A DNA stretch of 64,000 bases from Anaspis maculata (lineage: Eukaryota; Arthropoda; Insecta; Coleoptera; Scraptiidae). The position numbers were made by a program, and so were the translations under genes. Positions 45,161-57,499 of this stretch are shown here, in pieces; position 1 is the stretch's first letter; each line of letters starts with the position of its first letter. The notes below the pieces were generated by a model that saw only the letters and a program-made list of their open reading frames with translations, was not told where the DNA came from and ran no database searches. The stretch is from assembly GCA_949128115.1 (NCBI GenBank), contig OX421961.1, forward strand, positions 123,631,050 to 123,695,049. The letters are read 5' to 3'.

Positions 45161-48126
45161 AATAGCTATTTCAGTGGGCTCCTGACTCCTGAGACGTGGC
45201 TAGCAATTCAAACCACTGATATTGGGTGTTGTCGTGAAGCGGCAGGTCTGTTTTACCCAGTGAAGGTTTTATCGGGCAAATTATGAAAAAAATTTCCAAG
45301 AAAAAGAGGAAATTGATACTAACACAGAAATCCAGTAAAGTTTCGACGGCGCACCATTCCAACTAGGTAACTGATTGGAAACGTGTGAAATAGTCCAACG
45401 GTTATGAAGAATTCGAGGAAGAATTGACACATCAAGCCGTATCAAGCCATATAAATGTTGCATTAATTATTCTTTATAGCAACAATTTTGGATACCTTTT
45501 TCGGTTTTTGGGCCAGGTAAATTTTACAAGGCTCTGTTTCTGTGAATATTGCCGAATATTTTGGTGACCGATCTTGAAAGCCGCTAATTTGACAGCGAGA
45601 ATTCTGATGATTTGCTGATTTCACCTGCACTGTTGCTTAGCCAACATCTGGTTACAAGAAAAATTAGTCCGCACCCTATTGGTGAACCCTGAATGGTGGA
45701 ATTTCGAATTCGAATTTCCTAACATCCGGATCGACGAAAACCCATTGCGAGTTATGATGAGATGAGTTATGATCGATAATAAAGTGGGTTAGACCAGCAT
45801 ACAATTTAGCAAATTAAATTCGGTTTTGGTTTAATTAATACGAAGCGGATGCAGAAATAATAAATTTTAACTGACCGAAAGGGAATAACTTGGTATAGCC
45901 ATTCTTCGTACCGCAACATTAACCAGACTCGTAAAACGCACTTTATATCCGTTTTATAGCATTTGTAAAATATTGCATTTCGAGTATAATATATGCACTC
46001 GACTGCAAGCACAAGACACTCAAATTCTATATTCCGTATTATGCTATAATTTATTAGAGCCCGAGCCCTTGACATTTTGTTCCGCGCGCTAAAGTCGAAA
46101 TTTAGCAAACTATCCAACCAACAGAATTTTGGTGGGAAAGTCTGCATTTCAGATTCGGTTGTTTAGTAAAAACTCTCTGTAGTTTCTTGATGATAATGAA
46201 ATGCATCCTCTCTCAATCTTATCCGGCGAAAATCTATGCAGTAAAAGCCATAACGGAAATTTAAACTTTGTTATTGATCAATATTCCCAAACAAACGACA
46301 CCATAAAAATTGACTCTTTCGTTCGATTCGGAGGAAGATATTCACAATTCAGTTGTTTTCTCATTCAAATAGCGCCGGATCGAAACAGATAACGTTTCAT
46401 ATTTTTATGTCATCATAAAGTTGAGGAATGAATGAATTTCAATCAGGTTTGATAAAACTTGTCTTTCCTGCTCCTCCAAGTTTTTGCCTGGTGCAACTTG
46501 CAAGGATCAGCAATCATCTCCATTTTGTAATAGGAGACTTTACGGCCGCGTTACGTATTTTTTTCAACGTTTCATCGGTGGGATATTTCAAAACTAATCC
46601 TCGCAGCTGTCAATAAAGGAAGAGACCAAAATAAGATTTTCCATTAATTTGTTAATAGTTTATTACATCTTGGCTTTGGTGGGAATATTTTGCTGTTCAT
46701 ACGCAACTACTTTCAAGCTGATTAAGTCGTTACTTCCAGAGAAATATTTTGCCATAAAACCGCAGCCGCGTAATGCTCAAGTTACATACGAACACTGTAA
46801 CCGCCAGCCGATTCTTTAAAGGTTTTGTGGGAGCCGCGCAGTATAGTGGTCCAATCAGTTAAATTTTTCAATTAATCTAAAAAGGGCCGTAAATGCCGGC
46901 GACCGTATAGTAAGGGGGTATATATAGTGCCACCACAGTTAAATTGAAAGTTCGCTTAAGTAAAGCTTTTCGGTCGATACATGGGGATAAGCCTCGCAAT
47001 AGTACTGAATGCCACCGCTGCGAGCGCTGTGCGGAGCCGTTTTATGGCTAGTTTATGCTTTATAGCCCCCTATACAGAGATGTATGGAAGTATAAAACTG
47101 CAAAATGTTCCCTACATATTAATTTTACTCTTGCATACGTTTGTTATGAAAATTGTTTCACCTACCTATCCGCGTTTTAAAGTGTAATCAAAAATATCCT
47201 AAATGTGTCCCGTGTTCCGGCACATACACATATCCGTATTATGGTATGTGCCTACTTTATTACCTTTTGAATATAAAATTTCACGGCATAGATGTACGTT
47301 TTCTAGGCGGGGACATATACGGCAAATTAGTATTTTTAGGACACAGATGAAATTTTTTACTGCGTTTTTGGAGCTTACGGCTCACGTTGATTAGATTGTG
47401 GCATGGGATACATGACGTTGGAACTTTAAGACCGATGTGTGAAGCTTTTGTTCGTGAAAAATGCACTATTATTGTTATCAAGTGAGCCAAGTCTGAAATT
47501 TCGCTCCATTTTCTCCTATTAAATACCACTGCAACAAGCTTTCCAACCAGGAAAACATGCTTTCGTTACCACTTCATAGAAAGTTTTATGTGATTGTTAC
47601 CTCATTCACGTCGCCTGTCACAACGATAGTTTCCTGCGCGCGCAATTTGCATAATTTCAGGCATCAAATAGTTAAGTCCTTGACTGTTGTAAGCTTGAAA
47701 TACTTGTAAATGCTTCATTTTACTGAAGAGTATTTAGCTGGCAAGCCTCAATTTCAATTTCCTCCTCAATTTTTTTTTTCATTTTTGCAACTATCCAAGA
47801 TTTTTTACTTTTGTTTTTGTATTATGGTGAGTAACTGCTTAATCCAAGAAACGAAAGTGAAAATTTGCGAAAAAAATTAACTGAACTGAAATGATGGCGT
47901 TTTTTGTAAAAATCAATTTTTCCATTTTTTTCAAAAAACACTGTGAATATGTGAAAAATTAAAAAATGCAATTATCCCTCAAAACATTGAACATTGAAAA
48001 AATAAAAATTCACAAATTTCACAAATAAGGTGACAAAAGTCAACATGACCAGCTTGTAGGTATGCATTACTTACTTTGTGTACCAACTTTGGTCAAAATC
48101 CGTTATGTGATTGAAGGAATTGTAAC
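45161..48126. other. Non-coding stretch with one TATA-like element
   Basis: GGTATATATAGTGCC near 46917-46931 followed by CACAGTTAAATTG could be a core promoter, but no downstream exon with convincing coding sequence was found. Short ORFs in the stretch show no recognisable domain. Confidence 0.25.
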
Positions 48127-48146
48127 AAAAAAAAAAAAAAAAAAAA
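48127..48146. repeat. 20-nt A tract
   Basis: Twenty consecutive A just upstream of the palindrome at 48269, within a segment resembling the repeat at the start of the window. Confidence 0.8.
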
Positions 48147-48268
48147 CAACTCTGAAAGCCTCTATCTCCGTGTTATAATGGATTTCCGATGTAAATTTTT
48201 CCAAAAAAAGTCCAGTTATTTGTTAATGCTCATCATCTCCTGAAATATTGATAAAAAAAGTGTATATA

Positions 48269-49369
48269 CAGGGTGTTTCGCAATTACGGTTACAAACTTC
48301 TAGGGAAGATTATCCATCAAAAATGGACCAGGAAAAAATATAACTTCGATGTCCTAAAATGCTCCGTTAAAAAGATACAGGGTGTTCAAGTTGACTTTTT
48401 AAAATCGATTTTTTGACATTACTTTTGAACCGTTGAACTGATTTTGTTCAAATTTGGAACAAAGTTAATCAAAATAGGTCTCTATCGAATAATAGCAACG
48501 TGTTTAGAAAACAAAATTCAGGGGCGTGGATAATGGGGGGGGGGGGTTTCATATTTCCCCCTCCCCCTATTTTTTACCCCCCAGCCATTTTTCCAAATCG
48601 TTCTAATTTTTGGATTCAACGTCAAATTTAGAAAAAGTATCATTTACAATAATAGTTTTATTATTATTTGCAGGAGTAAAATTTAGTTACTCCTGCAAAA
48701 TTTTGATTGGAGGCTTTCTTTTTGAGATATTTGGGTTTGAAACTTTGGAAAACATCTCGAAATCGCCACTTTTAATGGGCCCAGTTTTTTTTTCCTGAAA
48801 ACTTTCCGTTTCTCAGGAAAAATGATAGTTCATCAACTTAGAAATTCCAGAGAACCTATTTCTGCTGAGACATCATGAGGAGTTTTTTGGATTCTAATTT
48901 TTAGGCCTTTGAAAGTGGCAATTTCGAGATGTTTTTCAAAGTTTCAAACCCAGATATCTCGAAAACGAAGCCTCTAATCAAAATTTTGCAAGAGTAACTT
49001 TTTTCTCCAAATTGGACGTAGATTCCAAAAATGAGAACAATTTGGGAAAATAGCTAAGGGGTGAAAAATAGGGGGGGGGGGAATATGAAGCCACCCCCCC
49101 CCCATTATCTACGCCCCTGAATTTTGTTTCCTAAACACGTTGCTATTATTCGATAGAGACCTATTCTGGTTAAATTTGTTCCAAATTTGAACAAAATCAG
49201 TTTAACGGTTCAAAAGTTATGTCAAAAAATTGATTTAAAGAAGTCAACTTAAACATCCTGTATCTTTGTAACGGAGCATTTTAGGACATCGAAGTTATAT
49301 TTTTTCCTGGTCCATTTCTGATGGAAAATCTCCCCTAGAAGTTTGTAGCCGTAATTGCGAAACACCCTG
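48269..49369. repeat. 1.10-kb palindrome with two exactly concentric CAGGGTGTT levels
   Basis: Outer pair TA|CAGGGTGTTTCGCAATTACG (48269) and its complement to 49369; inner pair CAGGGTGTTCAAGTTGAC (48378) and AAACATCCTG to 49260. Both pairs sum to exactly 97638, centre 48819, and the module is 109 bp. Each arm contains a homopolymeric G or C run (16 G near 48535-48546; G and C runs near 49070-49110). An ORF at 48610-48798 lies in the arm and is not called. Confidence 0.88.
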
Positions 49370-49405
49370 TATATAAAAATTTTTCGTTAGAGTTTTTGGC
49401 ATTTA

Positions 49406-50123
49406 CAGGGTGTCCACGGTTCAAGTGCTCTAACTGTAGTGTTGTTTTCTTTGGCCAAATGCAAAAAAAAATTCCTCATAATTTTTTTCTTCGGGCTTCA
49501 GTTTCCAAGTTACAGGGTGTCAAAAAAAAATAGAAAGAAAAATGGTCACCTTATTTTTCATCAAATTATCTTGTAATTAGTGTAAGTGATACTGAACAAA
49601 AGCAATAGTTTCTAATAAGTATTCTTTTCAGTTATTTTAATACTTTCGATTATACTTCAGCTCACAAAAGTCACATCAGTCAATTTATTGTTAGGATCGA
49701 TTTTCATGGTTTTGAGCATAACATGCCGTTTTTCTTGAAAATGGTTGACTTTAGAGCTTCGGACCAAAAGTAGCTTTTTTGCTTATAATTGTCCGGGAAA
49801 TCAGAAAATGTTATAAAAGATTGATTTTATCCCAGTGGCAGATAACCAAAGTTAATTGGTGGGTAACCCTAATATCTACGCCACTGGTTTTTCAACAAAG
49901 TGATGGTAGACCCTGAATGAAAGCCAATTAATAGTGTATCAATCGTATCAAGTTTGGTTTTCGTGAAAATATCGGTTACTAAGTTATCACAAAAAAAATT
50001 GTTTTTTCTAATTTTTTGTCACCCTGTAACTTGGAAACTAGAGCCCGAAAAAAACTGAATTTTCTTGCATTTGGCCAAAGAATACAACCCTACAGTTGAA
50101 GCACTGAAACCGTGGACACCCTG
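49406..50123. repeat. 718-bp palindrome with two concentric CAGGGTGTC levels
   Basis: Outer pair CAGGGTGTCCACGGTTCAAG (49406) and its complement to 50123; inner pair CAGGGTGTCAAAAAA (49513) and TTTTTGTCACCCTG to 50025. The outer module is 107 bp, almost the same as in the preceding palindrome, which ends only 36 bp away. The left flank is TA; the right flank is TG, probably a mutated TA. Confidence 0.85.
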
Positions 50124-51534
50124 TGTAGTTAGTGGTAAAAAAAAGGGATGTACAATATTTGCAACGTTTCGCCAGTCTTACGTTGGTTTCGTCAAGCTGA
50201 AATTTATTCAAGAATTAGGTACCTATTAATTCAAAATGAATACAAGAAATCCTCGAGAAAACTTACCAAATAAATAATATGTAACAAATTATTGAGTGAA
50301 TCGTGTATAAACATCAAAAGTTGATCGGTTTTGAAGTGTCAATATAATTATAAGAAAAAAATCATGGAGAAACATTTAAGTAGGCATCAAATTGTATGAA
50401 TAGGTGTAACCGTGACTTGCTTCATAACATTTTTGTTTATGACCTAATTAACACCTATCAAGATTAAACTCTTATACACATTGTTCATTTTTTGTGTTGG
50501 TTCGAAAATTAACAGAAAAATTATGCTTTTGTATGAAAATCATTCCAGAAACTAATCGTTCTTTGTAATTGATCTCTTGATCTTGAATTTAAACTTTTTC
50601 ATAATCACAATTAGTGATCAAAACTTTTTCATGATTATGAAATTATTTTTGTGTGAATTACGTATTTTGCAACCATTTTGATGACTATTCATACGTTATT
50701 TGAAGTTATGATATTGTGTTTTGATTTATAGCATTTAGTACAATCAGAACAATTAATTTTATACAGGCTGTCTCAAAAGTATCGCATTCCGAGTCCAGAG
50801 CGGTATATGGAATCCACTCAAGAACATGAGAAAAATATCGAAAACAAATTTGACGTTTATTTTTGAAGATACCTATTGACCAGTATGGAGGGTCAAAGAT
50901 CAGGATTTCGCCCCTCACTATTTTTGTTATTTAAAGTGATTTTTTGGAAACTTTTTGGTTCTGTTATTTCTGCTAACGATACAGGACGAGCCATGAATCA
51001 CAAAAATCCAGTTTCTTTGATTAATGCCTATAAAATATTGTATTGGTCCCTAGTCATTTTGCGCAAATGAATCATCAATAAAATATCTTCATCTTCATCT
51101 TTAAAATAGCTCAGAGAAAGATGTGACACTCTTCGTTTCCATGGAAGAATTATTTTCACTGACGTTTTTGAAGGAAAATGAGTTTTTGAGATTTATGCAT
51201 TACCCTGTAAGTACACTGAATAAAAGTGTAGTTCACACCGAGGTTCACACAAAGTGGTCCAGTGGTTGAAAGTTTTTACTTATTAGTCTATTACAAACAG
51301 TTCCAAAAAAATAGCTTTATCCACTTTGCGTTACTAATGGATTCATTATTACATTGAAAACAGTGCTCTAATGGAGCGTATTATTGAACTGTTTTTCAAC
51401 CAATAGGAACAGTTTTCTGCCATTGGGAGGGAGGCGAATGTCATTTCTGAAGTGTCACCTGTCAAACGTTTCTATTCTCAGCAGCAAGAATTTCCAACTT
51501 ATGGATGATAATTAGGAAAAAGTAGATAGAAAAT
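50124..51534. other. Non-coding stretch with isolated TE-end motifs
   Basis: A lone CAGGCTGTCTCAAAAGTATC starts near 50766 and a lone TTACCCTGTAAG lies near 51203. No inverted partner was found for either and no gene is supported. Confidence 0.35.
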
Positions 51535-51668
51535 AGTATATTATACTTGTTTTATAAGACCGATTGTCACACTCCTTCCTTTGGAGCACTCCTCACAAGC
51601 TCGTCGTGCCCCAAAACCAGTCGTGTGACAATATACTATGTCTTATGAAGCTCGTATAATAATATACT
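51535..51668. repeat. 134-bp foldback
   Basis: AGTATATTATACTTGTTTTA at the left and its imperfect complement ending AATATACT at 51668. The centre contains GTGACAAT in both orientations. Possible small MITE. Confidence 0.6.
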
Positions 51669-51778
51669 GTCGAATAACGGAATTAGTGAGAGGCGAAGTC
51701 CTAACCTTTGACACGCCTTTTCTTTGAAAATAAACGTCATTGATTTTTTTATATTTTTCTGTTCTTTAGTGGATTATA

Positions 51779-53329
51779 CAGGGTCTTTCGGCGATGATAA
51801 AAGAAAATTCAACTATGGGTAGATCTCGTCATAATATAAAGAAAACCTACATATATAACACTAGCTCAAGTCAGGCCGCGAAGCGCTTGGCGGTAGCCAC
51901 CTTGGAAAGTTTCAAATTCATAAATTCGTAAAGTAGGAACTTTTTGAAAGTGGTACCTATAGTAGGTAAATATTAAATTTGTTTCCAGGAGCCTTTCATA
52001 GAAATACCTACTTCGCAGCTTTTCACTTTGCCAAACTTCTGGGCAAAAACTGTATCTTGACATAAATAGTTGACATAATTTGAATAATTATCTTGAGTGC
52101 TCATTGAGATATTTCCCTCATTATATGTATAAGGGAATATTACGTAATACCCAATGACTTTACGTGAACGTGGAATCGATTGGGTGTAACAAAAACAATA
52201 TTTTGATGTTTTACTATGTGTAACAGATCATGGACCGGGAACAATATAGTTTTAGTGTATAGTTTTGCTCCTGTGGCTATAACTCCTTCGATTCTGTTTT
52301 TTTTTTCGACGGGGGCGGCGTGTGGGGACGGCGTCGGTTGTAACTATTTTTCCTGTAATGTCAAAGGAACAGGAAACGCGATTACTTTTGTCCCGTTAAA
52401 ACTTCTCTGTTCTCTGGTTTTGTTTTTGTCTTCAGGGACATCTGTGTAACTCGCTTGCTTCCCGTTTTTGGCGTCTGGAGCAGGAGCGGATTTTTTAAAC
52501 GATAAATTATTAAGTGATTCAAAGGCGTCTGAAAGAGTTATCCCAAACGCCACACACAATCATGCATTGCTAAGGCGCCGACCCGACTCCCGGCGACAAT
52601 AAGTGTTTCAGAGGCGTCCGACAGAGCTATCCGGGAGCTATCTCAAACGGACCAACAGTACGACCGGCGAAGTGCGAGTGCATCATTTGCCGGCGAAGCG
52701 GCGAGCACACACACATGTGTTGCCAAGGCGACCCGACTCCCGGCGACTATACACACGAACGCTAAAGCATGACAACGAAGTGTTACCGACAGACAAACCT
52801 AGCGCTATTCTCATGTATATTACGCAGAGTTCGGCCTAATGACGAAGATACAGCCTTTCAAAGTTCACTTTTTTTCGGATTTCAAAAAAAGCTGGAACGT
52901 CTCGACAAAATTAGCTTGAATTTATCATGAGCTGGTTTGTCAAAATTATCTGTCAACCCGTCAAATTTTGAAAGAATCCAACCAGTGGCGTAGAAGTTAT
53001 AGTGGGGTCACCTTAGGTCAAGTTTTCTTCGGATGCGTCTGAATTATTGACCCTTATAACTTTTACACCACGGCACTGATTCGATTTCTTTTAAGTTTAG
53101 CAGGTCGGTGGATAGTTCCGACTAATCAGTCTATGCCGAATTTACGTTGATTCCGTCAAAACGTTCTTGAGTTACAAATTCTTGAAATCCGAAAAAAGTG
53201 AACTTTGAAGGGCTGCATATGCATATAAGGTCGAACTAGGCAAAACGGTATTCAGGTGTTCATCATATTTTGTCAAAATCTACCCACAGTTGAATATTTT
53301 GCTATCATCCCTGAAGCTGAAACACCCTG
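51779..53329. repeat. 1.55-kb CAGGGT-ended palindrome with an asymmetric insertion
   Basis: Outer ends TA|CAGGGTCTTTCGGCGATGAT (51779) and a related right end CATCCCTGAAGCTGAAACACCCTG|TA reduced here to its key parts: ATCATC and CACCCTG (to 53329). An inner palindrome runs from CAGCCTTTCAAAGTTCAC (52851) to its complement (53215). On the right the distance from inner to outer end is 114 bp; on the left it is 1072 bp, so the left arm contains about 960 bp of extra DNA (about 51845-52806). Confidence 0.75.
51845..52806. other. GC-rich inserted segment with internal duplication
   Basis: Inferred insertion in the left arm of the surrounding palindrome. Its second half (52300-52790) is GC-rich and contains a duplicated block ending CGACCCGACTCCCGGCGAC (near 52580-52600 and 52730-52750), preceded by AGGCGTC(T/C)GA(A/C)AGAG in both copies. 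No protein or TIR recognised. Confidence 0.5.
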
Positions 53330-53331
53330 TA

Positions 53332-55000
53332 TAGACCGGCTCTGGACCCGGAATGAAGTATAGAGCCTTCAAGAACGTATATTTGTACGTACGTCATATA
53401 TTTCCCCCAAATACCTAACCTCTAGAAATGGAAAATTCACGGGAAGGGTCGATACCTGGAGATGTACCTACATTTTTGTTGTTTAAAACATTTTTGTTGT
53501 TTTTGTTGTTGTCTATAGTCGGACCGCTTGTCCTAGGTGTCGACCAGAAAAAGATTAGATACGGAAGATTGTTGCGGTAGTCGTAGTACCTCGACTCAAG
53601 GATAAGACACAAACCCGTATGATTGGCGAAGGAGCCGTTCAAGAGCTTGCGAGGATTCATGAGCCAAGGTGCCGGACCTCGGAGCTCTTCCATATAGACG
53701 AAACTTGAATAATTTGAAAGCTGGTTTATTCATTCTTGAGCCATATTTTGAACGTTTTGAATTTTCAACTGAATACATATTTTGTACGTTGTTCATTTTT
53801 CGTGATACTTGGATAAAATAAGACAAGAATCTTTCAAAATTGTTGCACGAAAATATTTCATTGTGGGGTTATGTATTGTTTATGTCAGTTGGCTTTGACT
53901 TTTGATTTTGACTCGACGACTGACGGAGTGTCCGGAGCGACGGTTGATGTCGCCAACATAACAGAACAAATGATTACCAAAAACAGTTGTCTAAAATGCT
54001 CCATTACAGCAGTGTTTTCGATGTAATGATGAATCCATTAGTAGAGCAAAGTAGATAAAAAATTTAACGGTCAATGAAGATGGGACTTGATGTATAGAAT
54101 CTTGAAGCCAAAATAGGAAATAAGTACCTTCTATGAAAACAATGGAGCCCTCTGTGCTTTGTGGAATTGACAAGGTTGATGTATTGTTTATTATGATTAG
54201 GTACATAACCTTATCCACACAATCTCGAGCTTGGATATTTTTATATCAGTTCGATTTGCTGGAGACTTCAACTCGTGCACAAGCCACCAAACCTGTTCAA
54301 TTGGTGGAGGGGCCGAGCTGTTCAAGAGCTTACCATATTAATTTTGAAACTAGTTAGGATTTTTGTTGGATTCGCTGGAGACTCACATTCGTGAATAAGC
54401 CAAAAAACCCATACAAAATGGCGGAGGAGCCGCTCGAGAACTTATATCATCGAACTGAGGCTGTCGCTTTTAAACCAGCACTTGGTACCTGACATGCCGG
54501 AATGTTTTTATTCTTGGCAAGAATGGACGAGAACCTAGAAGAACTCCCTGGAACCGAAAGTATGAACACAAGAACACAAGAACGTTCTGGAATTCGTTTG
54601 CGGGTAGATACAGTTGTAATAAATTAGGTTCGAAGTTTCACCAATGGCCTTGGTACCAATATATTTTGTCAACCTTACATTTTGATTGTAATAAGATAAG
54701 TCATTCGCCTTACTACTACGTTACTGCACTCGAACATTAGAATACTTACAGACCTGTATCCCAATGGACGCGAATAGTTGAATTCGGGAGATACCCGAAG
54801 GAAACAGGGTAGATATGTATAGTCCGTAACATTTGAGAAGAGCCATTGTCTTAGGCAAAATTACACAAGGCGTGAGTTTCGGCTGTGAATCGGCTGTGAA
54901 CGCAGACGAGCCGCTCATGCCTGACGTCACTATAGTCCGACCACACACCCCGAACGGAAGAATGGACTCGTTCCGACGCATTCTGGTCAACTGCACAATG
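53332..55000. other. Non-coding stretch
   Basis: TTGTTGTTTTTGTTGTT-type short repeats near 53475-53515. No supported gene. It may contain the 3' UTR of the minus-strand exon that follows. Confidence 0.3.
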
Positions 55001-55005
55001 CACAT

Positions 55006-55013
55006 TTTTATTG
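55006..55013 (-). terminator. Candidate polyadenylation signal of the minus-strand exon
   Basis: The minus strand reads AATAAA about 75 bases downstream of the stop codon at 55083-55085. A hexamer like this is frequent by chance in AT-rich DNA, so it only supports the neighbouring exon call. Confidence 0.35.
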
Positions 55014-55082
55014 GTGTGCTTATCTTACATGTTACGGACTATTATAATACTATAATACTAAGTAGATTTGAGCCCTACCTTC

Positions 55083-55339
55083 TCACGTTGAACTACTGTG
55101 CGTAGAACTGGTGTGTCTTATGGCCGTCATGGGGGCGGAGGGAGGTGAATGCGACGGCGATGTACTGGGTGCCACGGATCCCAGCAACGTGGCTGCTGAA
55201 TGGTAGATGGGCATGGATGGCAAGTAAACGGGCGGATGGATTGCTGCCGCTGACGACGGGTACAACGTAGAATAGGGAATGTGATAATAAGTGTATCTGG
55301 CCGCTTCGACCGCTAACAAGGTGCGAACCTCCAGAAATG
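55083..55339 (-). CDS. Candidate terminal exon of an unidentified host gene
   Basis: On the minus strand a splice acceptor (GTTTGGATTTTCAG, exon starting at 55339) opens an 84-codon reading frame, ending in TGA at 55085-55083. The product is rich in Ser, Pro, Ala, Tyr and His (ARYTYYHIPYSTLYP, IHPPVYLPSMPIYHS, SPSHSPPSAPM, ending THSSST). It looks like a disordered tail of a regulatory protein. G+C at third codon positions is much higher than in the AT-rich surroundings, as expected for coding DNA under selection. A poly(A) signal follows about 75 bases after the stop. No upstream exon was identified up to the window end, and the gene is not recognised. Confidence 0.4.
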
Positions 55340-57499
55340 CTGAAAATCCAAACAAATATTAATCAAGTATTCAGGCATAAGTATGAAAAAATAAAGCAAT
55401 TTTTCATTTCCATACGAAAGATTGTGCAAATTCTTAGCGTTTCACCTCATTTCTCTACAATATGTTCGTCACTGTCACTGTCCCTGATTAGGAAACCAGG
55501 GGCTCATAAAATGGTACCTTAGTCCTATTTTACAAATGTGTAGCTCAGGTAATCCGTTATTGCTACAATGGTAACCAACACGAATTGCTACAATGGTAAC
55601 CAACACGATCACGACCTATCCCCAGGGCTTCGTTAAACAAAAATGACAAGTGTAATTCTACAATTGTGTCGTATTGGTTACCATTGTTCATTGTTGCAAG
55701 AATTCTTTCACTAAACTGTCACGTTAGAAAGCCAGATGAACTACTTCCTGATATAATTTTTTGTGAAAATCAATGACGAGCATCTATACAACATAAATTA
55801 TTGCATTAGTCGACTTTTTTCACACATGAAGCGTCAGTAAAACAGCTAGCTGAGCATCAGACTATAGATTTCTTCTTACCAACGCTAGTAGCTACCAATG
55901 CAAAAACAAGGCTTTCAGAACGCACTCACTGGTGGGTACGGTGCTACAAAGCATTACAAACTGCGAAGCTTAAGCATGCAAGCTCATCAACAAGAGTCGA
56001 TGCCACTTAACGGACAGACAAAAACCATTTCACATCTATAAAATTGAAACATTTCACGTATAACACGGCGTGAAATGAAATGGCCACATAGCCATTTTAA
56101 AAACTGCCACCTGGGCATGTTCATTCCGCGTAGTAACGACTTGAACTTCCGTCGGCAGAGTCGGCAAAAACGCATTATATTTAGCAAGAAGTGCATGAAC
56201 CACCACTGCAAAATAGAAGCAGACTCGTAAATTCTTAACTATTGTCTCACTTTTGAGTGTTCTAAATTTATATTGTGTCTCTCGAGAGTGCGGACTGAAC
56301 GTAACTTTACCATGTACAAACATAACAGAACATAAGTAATGAGCTCGTACTTCCTGCAATGCATTATGCGCGACAAGCCTGACCTTTGCAGGCATAGCTT
56401 ACTGGCATAGATGTAGGAAGAGCCGGTAGGTATCTAATTATGTGGTAAATTAAGGAGCCCGCGGTATTATAATGTCTAGAGTACTCGCCAATTCAACTGG
56501 TCCAATAAAAATTTTCGTCGCAATCATAGTGTTCTCCCGAATGTGTATGGTACCTGCCTTACTTTTTTTTTCATTGATTCTTTGTTTTCGGGGCTTTAAT
56601 GACGCATTTTGAGGAAAAATGCATGAGGGAAGAAAATTTTGACAAATGATTCTCTATTCTCTGATAAAATGCATTGAAAACAATTGGAATGATCTTCAGC
56701 TCATTTATTTCCAGCTGTCCAGGTCCCACCAGCTCCCTTCAACTTCAGCGCCACAGGTAAGATATTTTCTTTTGAACTTGCAGCCACATGATGAGTGTAA
56801 AATAACTTCCGTTGACAAATTTTCTTGTTCCTTAATTCAACTGTTCTTGATAAAATGAATGGAAGCTCGGTTTTCCCCCTTATCCTGTGAAAACCTGTAT
56901 CTTCCCTTATCAAGTATTTTTAGGAACAAATATGTCGTTATTTTTGTTCAAGGTTATTGTTATGAGCGGATAGCGGAATCACCTGCTAGTTTAGTTTAGG
57001 ACGACATCATTAAAACAAAGAAACCCTGTAGTCACATTATTCCTTTTTGCCGTTTTAATTTTATACCGCGGGCTGATCGCCCTTCCCCTAATGTTGGCCA
57101 ATGAGCATTAACGTATTCGGTTCAATAACCACCATTCATTAGGTACTTATCAAATATGCAATATTTCCATCGTCTGGCAAATGAAATTGATGATTCAAAT
57201 TTTACGAGACATTTCTAGTGTTTTCTAGTAAAATATGGCTAAATATGTGTTTAGTTGCACAGGGGTTGTGTGAGAAGAAGTGTAAAGACAATATTTTTCG
57301 CTATTTCTAAGAGAAGGGAAAGAAGAATACCACGTTTTTCGTATCAGCCAGTCTCACTGTGCTCACAAAGCCCAGAGGTGTGGCTTTTGTAACATCAAAG
57401 ATCACCTGCGAATAATTGACCCAAGACAAAACATGAATCAACTACTTCTGGACCGAACGTTGAACAAGTCAATCTTATTGAAAGTAAGGCGATGAAGTT
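55340..57499. other. Non-coding stretch, possible intron of the minus-strand gene
   Basis: A 25-bp tandem duplication (TGCTACAATGGTAACCAACA core) lies at 55561-55610, with an inverted partial copy (TTGGTTACCATTGTTC) near 55674. Two overlapping minus-strand ORFs at 55987-56395 have no recognisable domain and are not called. Confidence 0.3.

Noticed and set aside
46917..46960. TATA-box promoter
   Set aside because: GGTATATATAG with a nearby CACAGTT is suggestive, but there is no supported downstream gene, and TATATATA is common in AT-rich DNA.
55987..56395. Overlapping minus-strand ORFs of 74 and 113 codons
   Set aside because: Neither frame shows a domain; overlapping frames of similar quality suggest chance.
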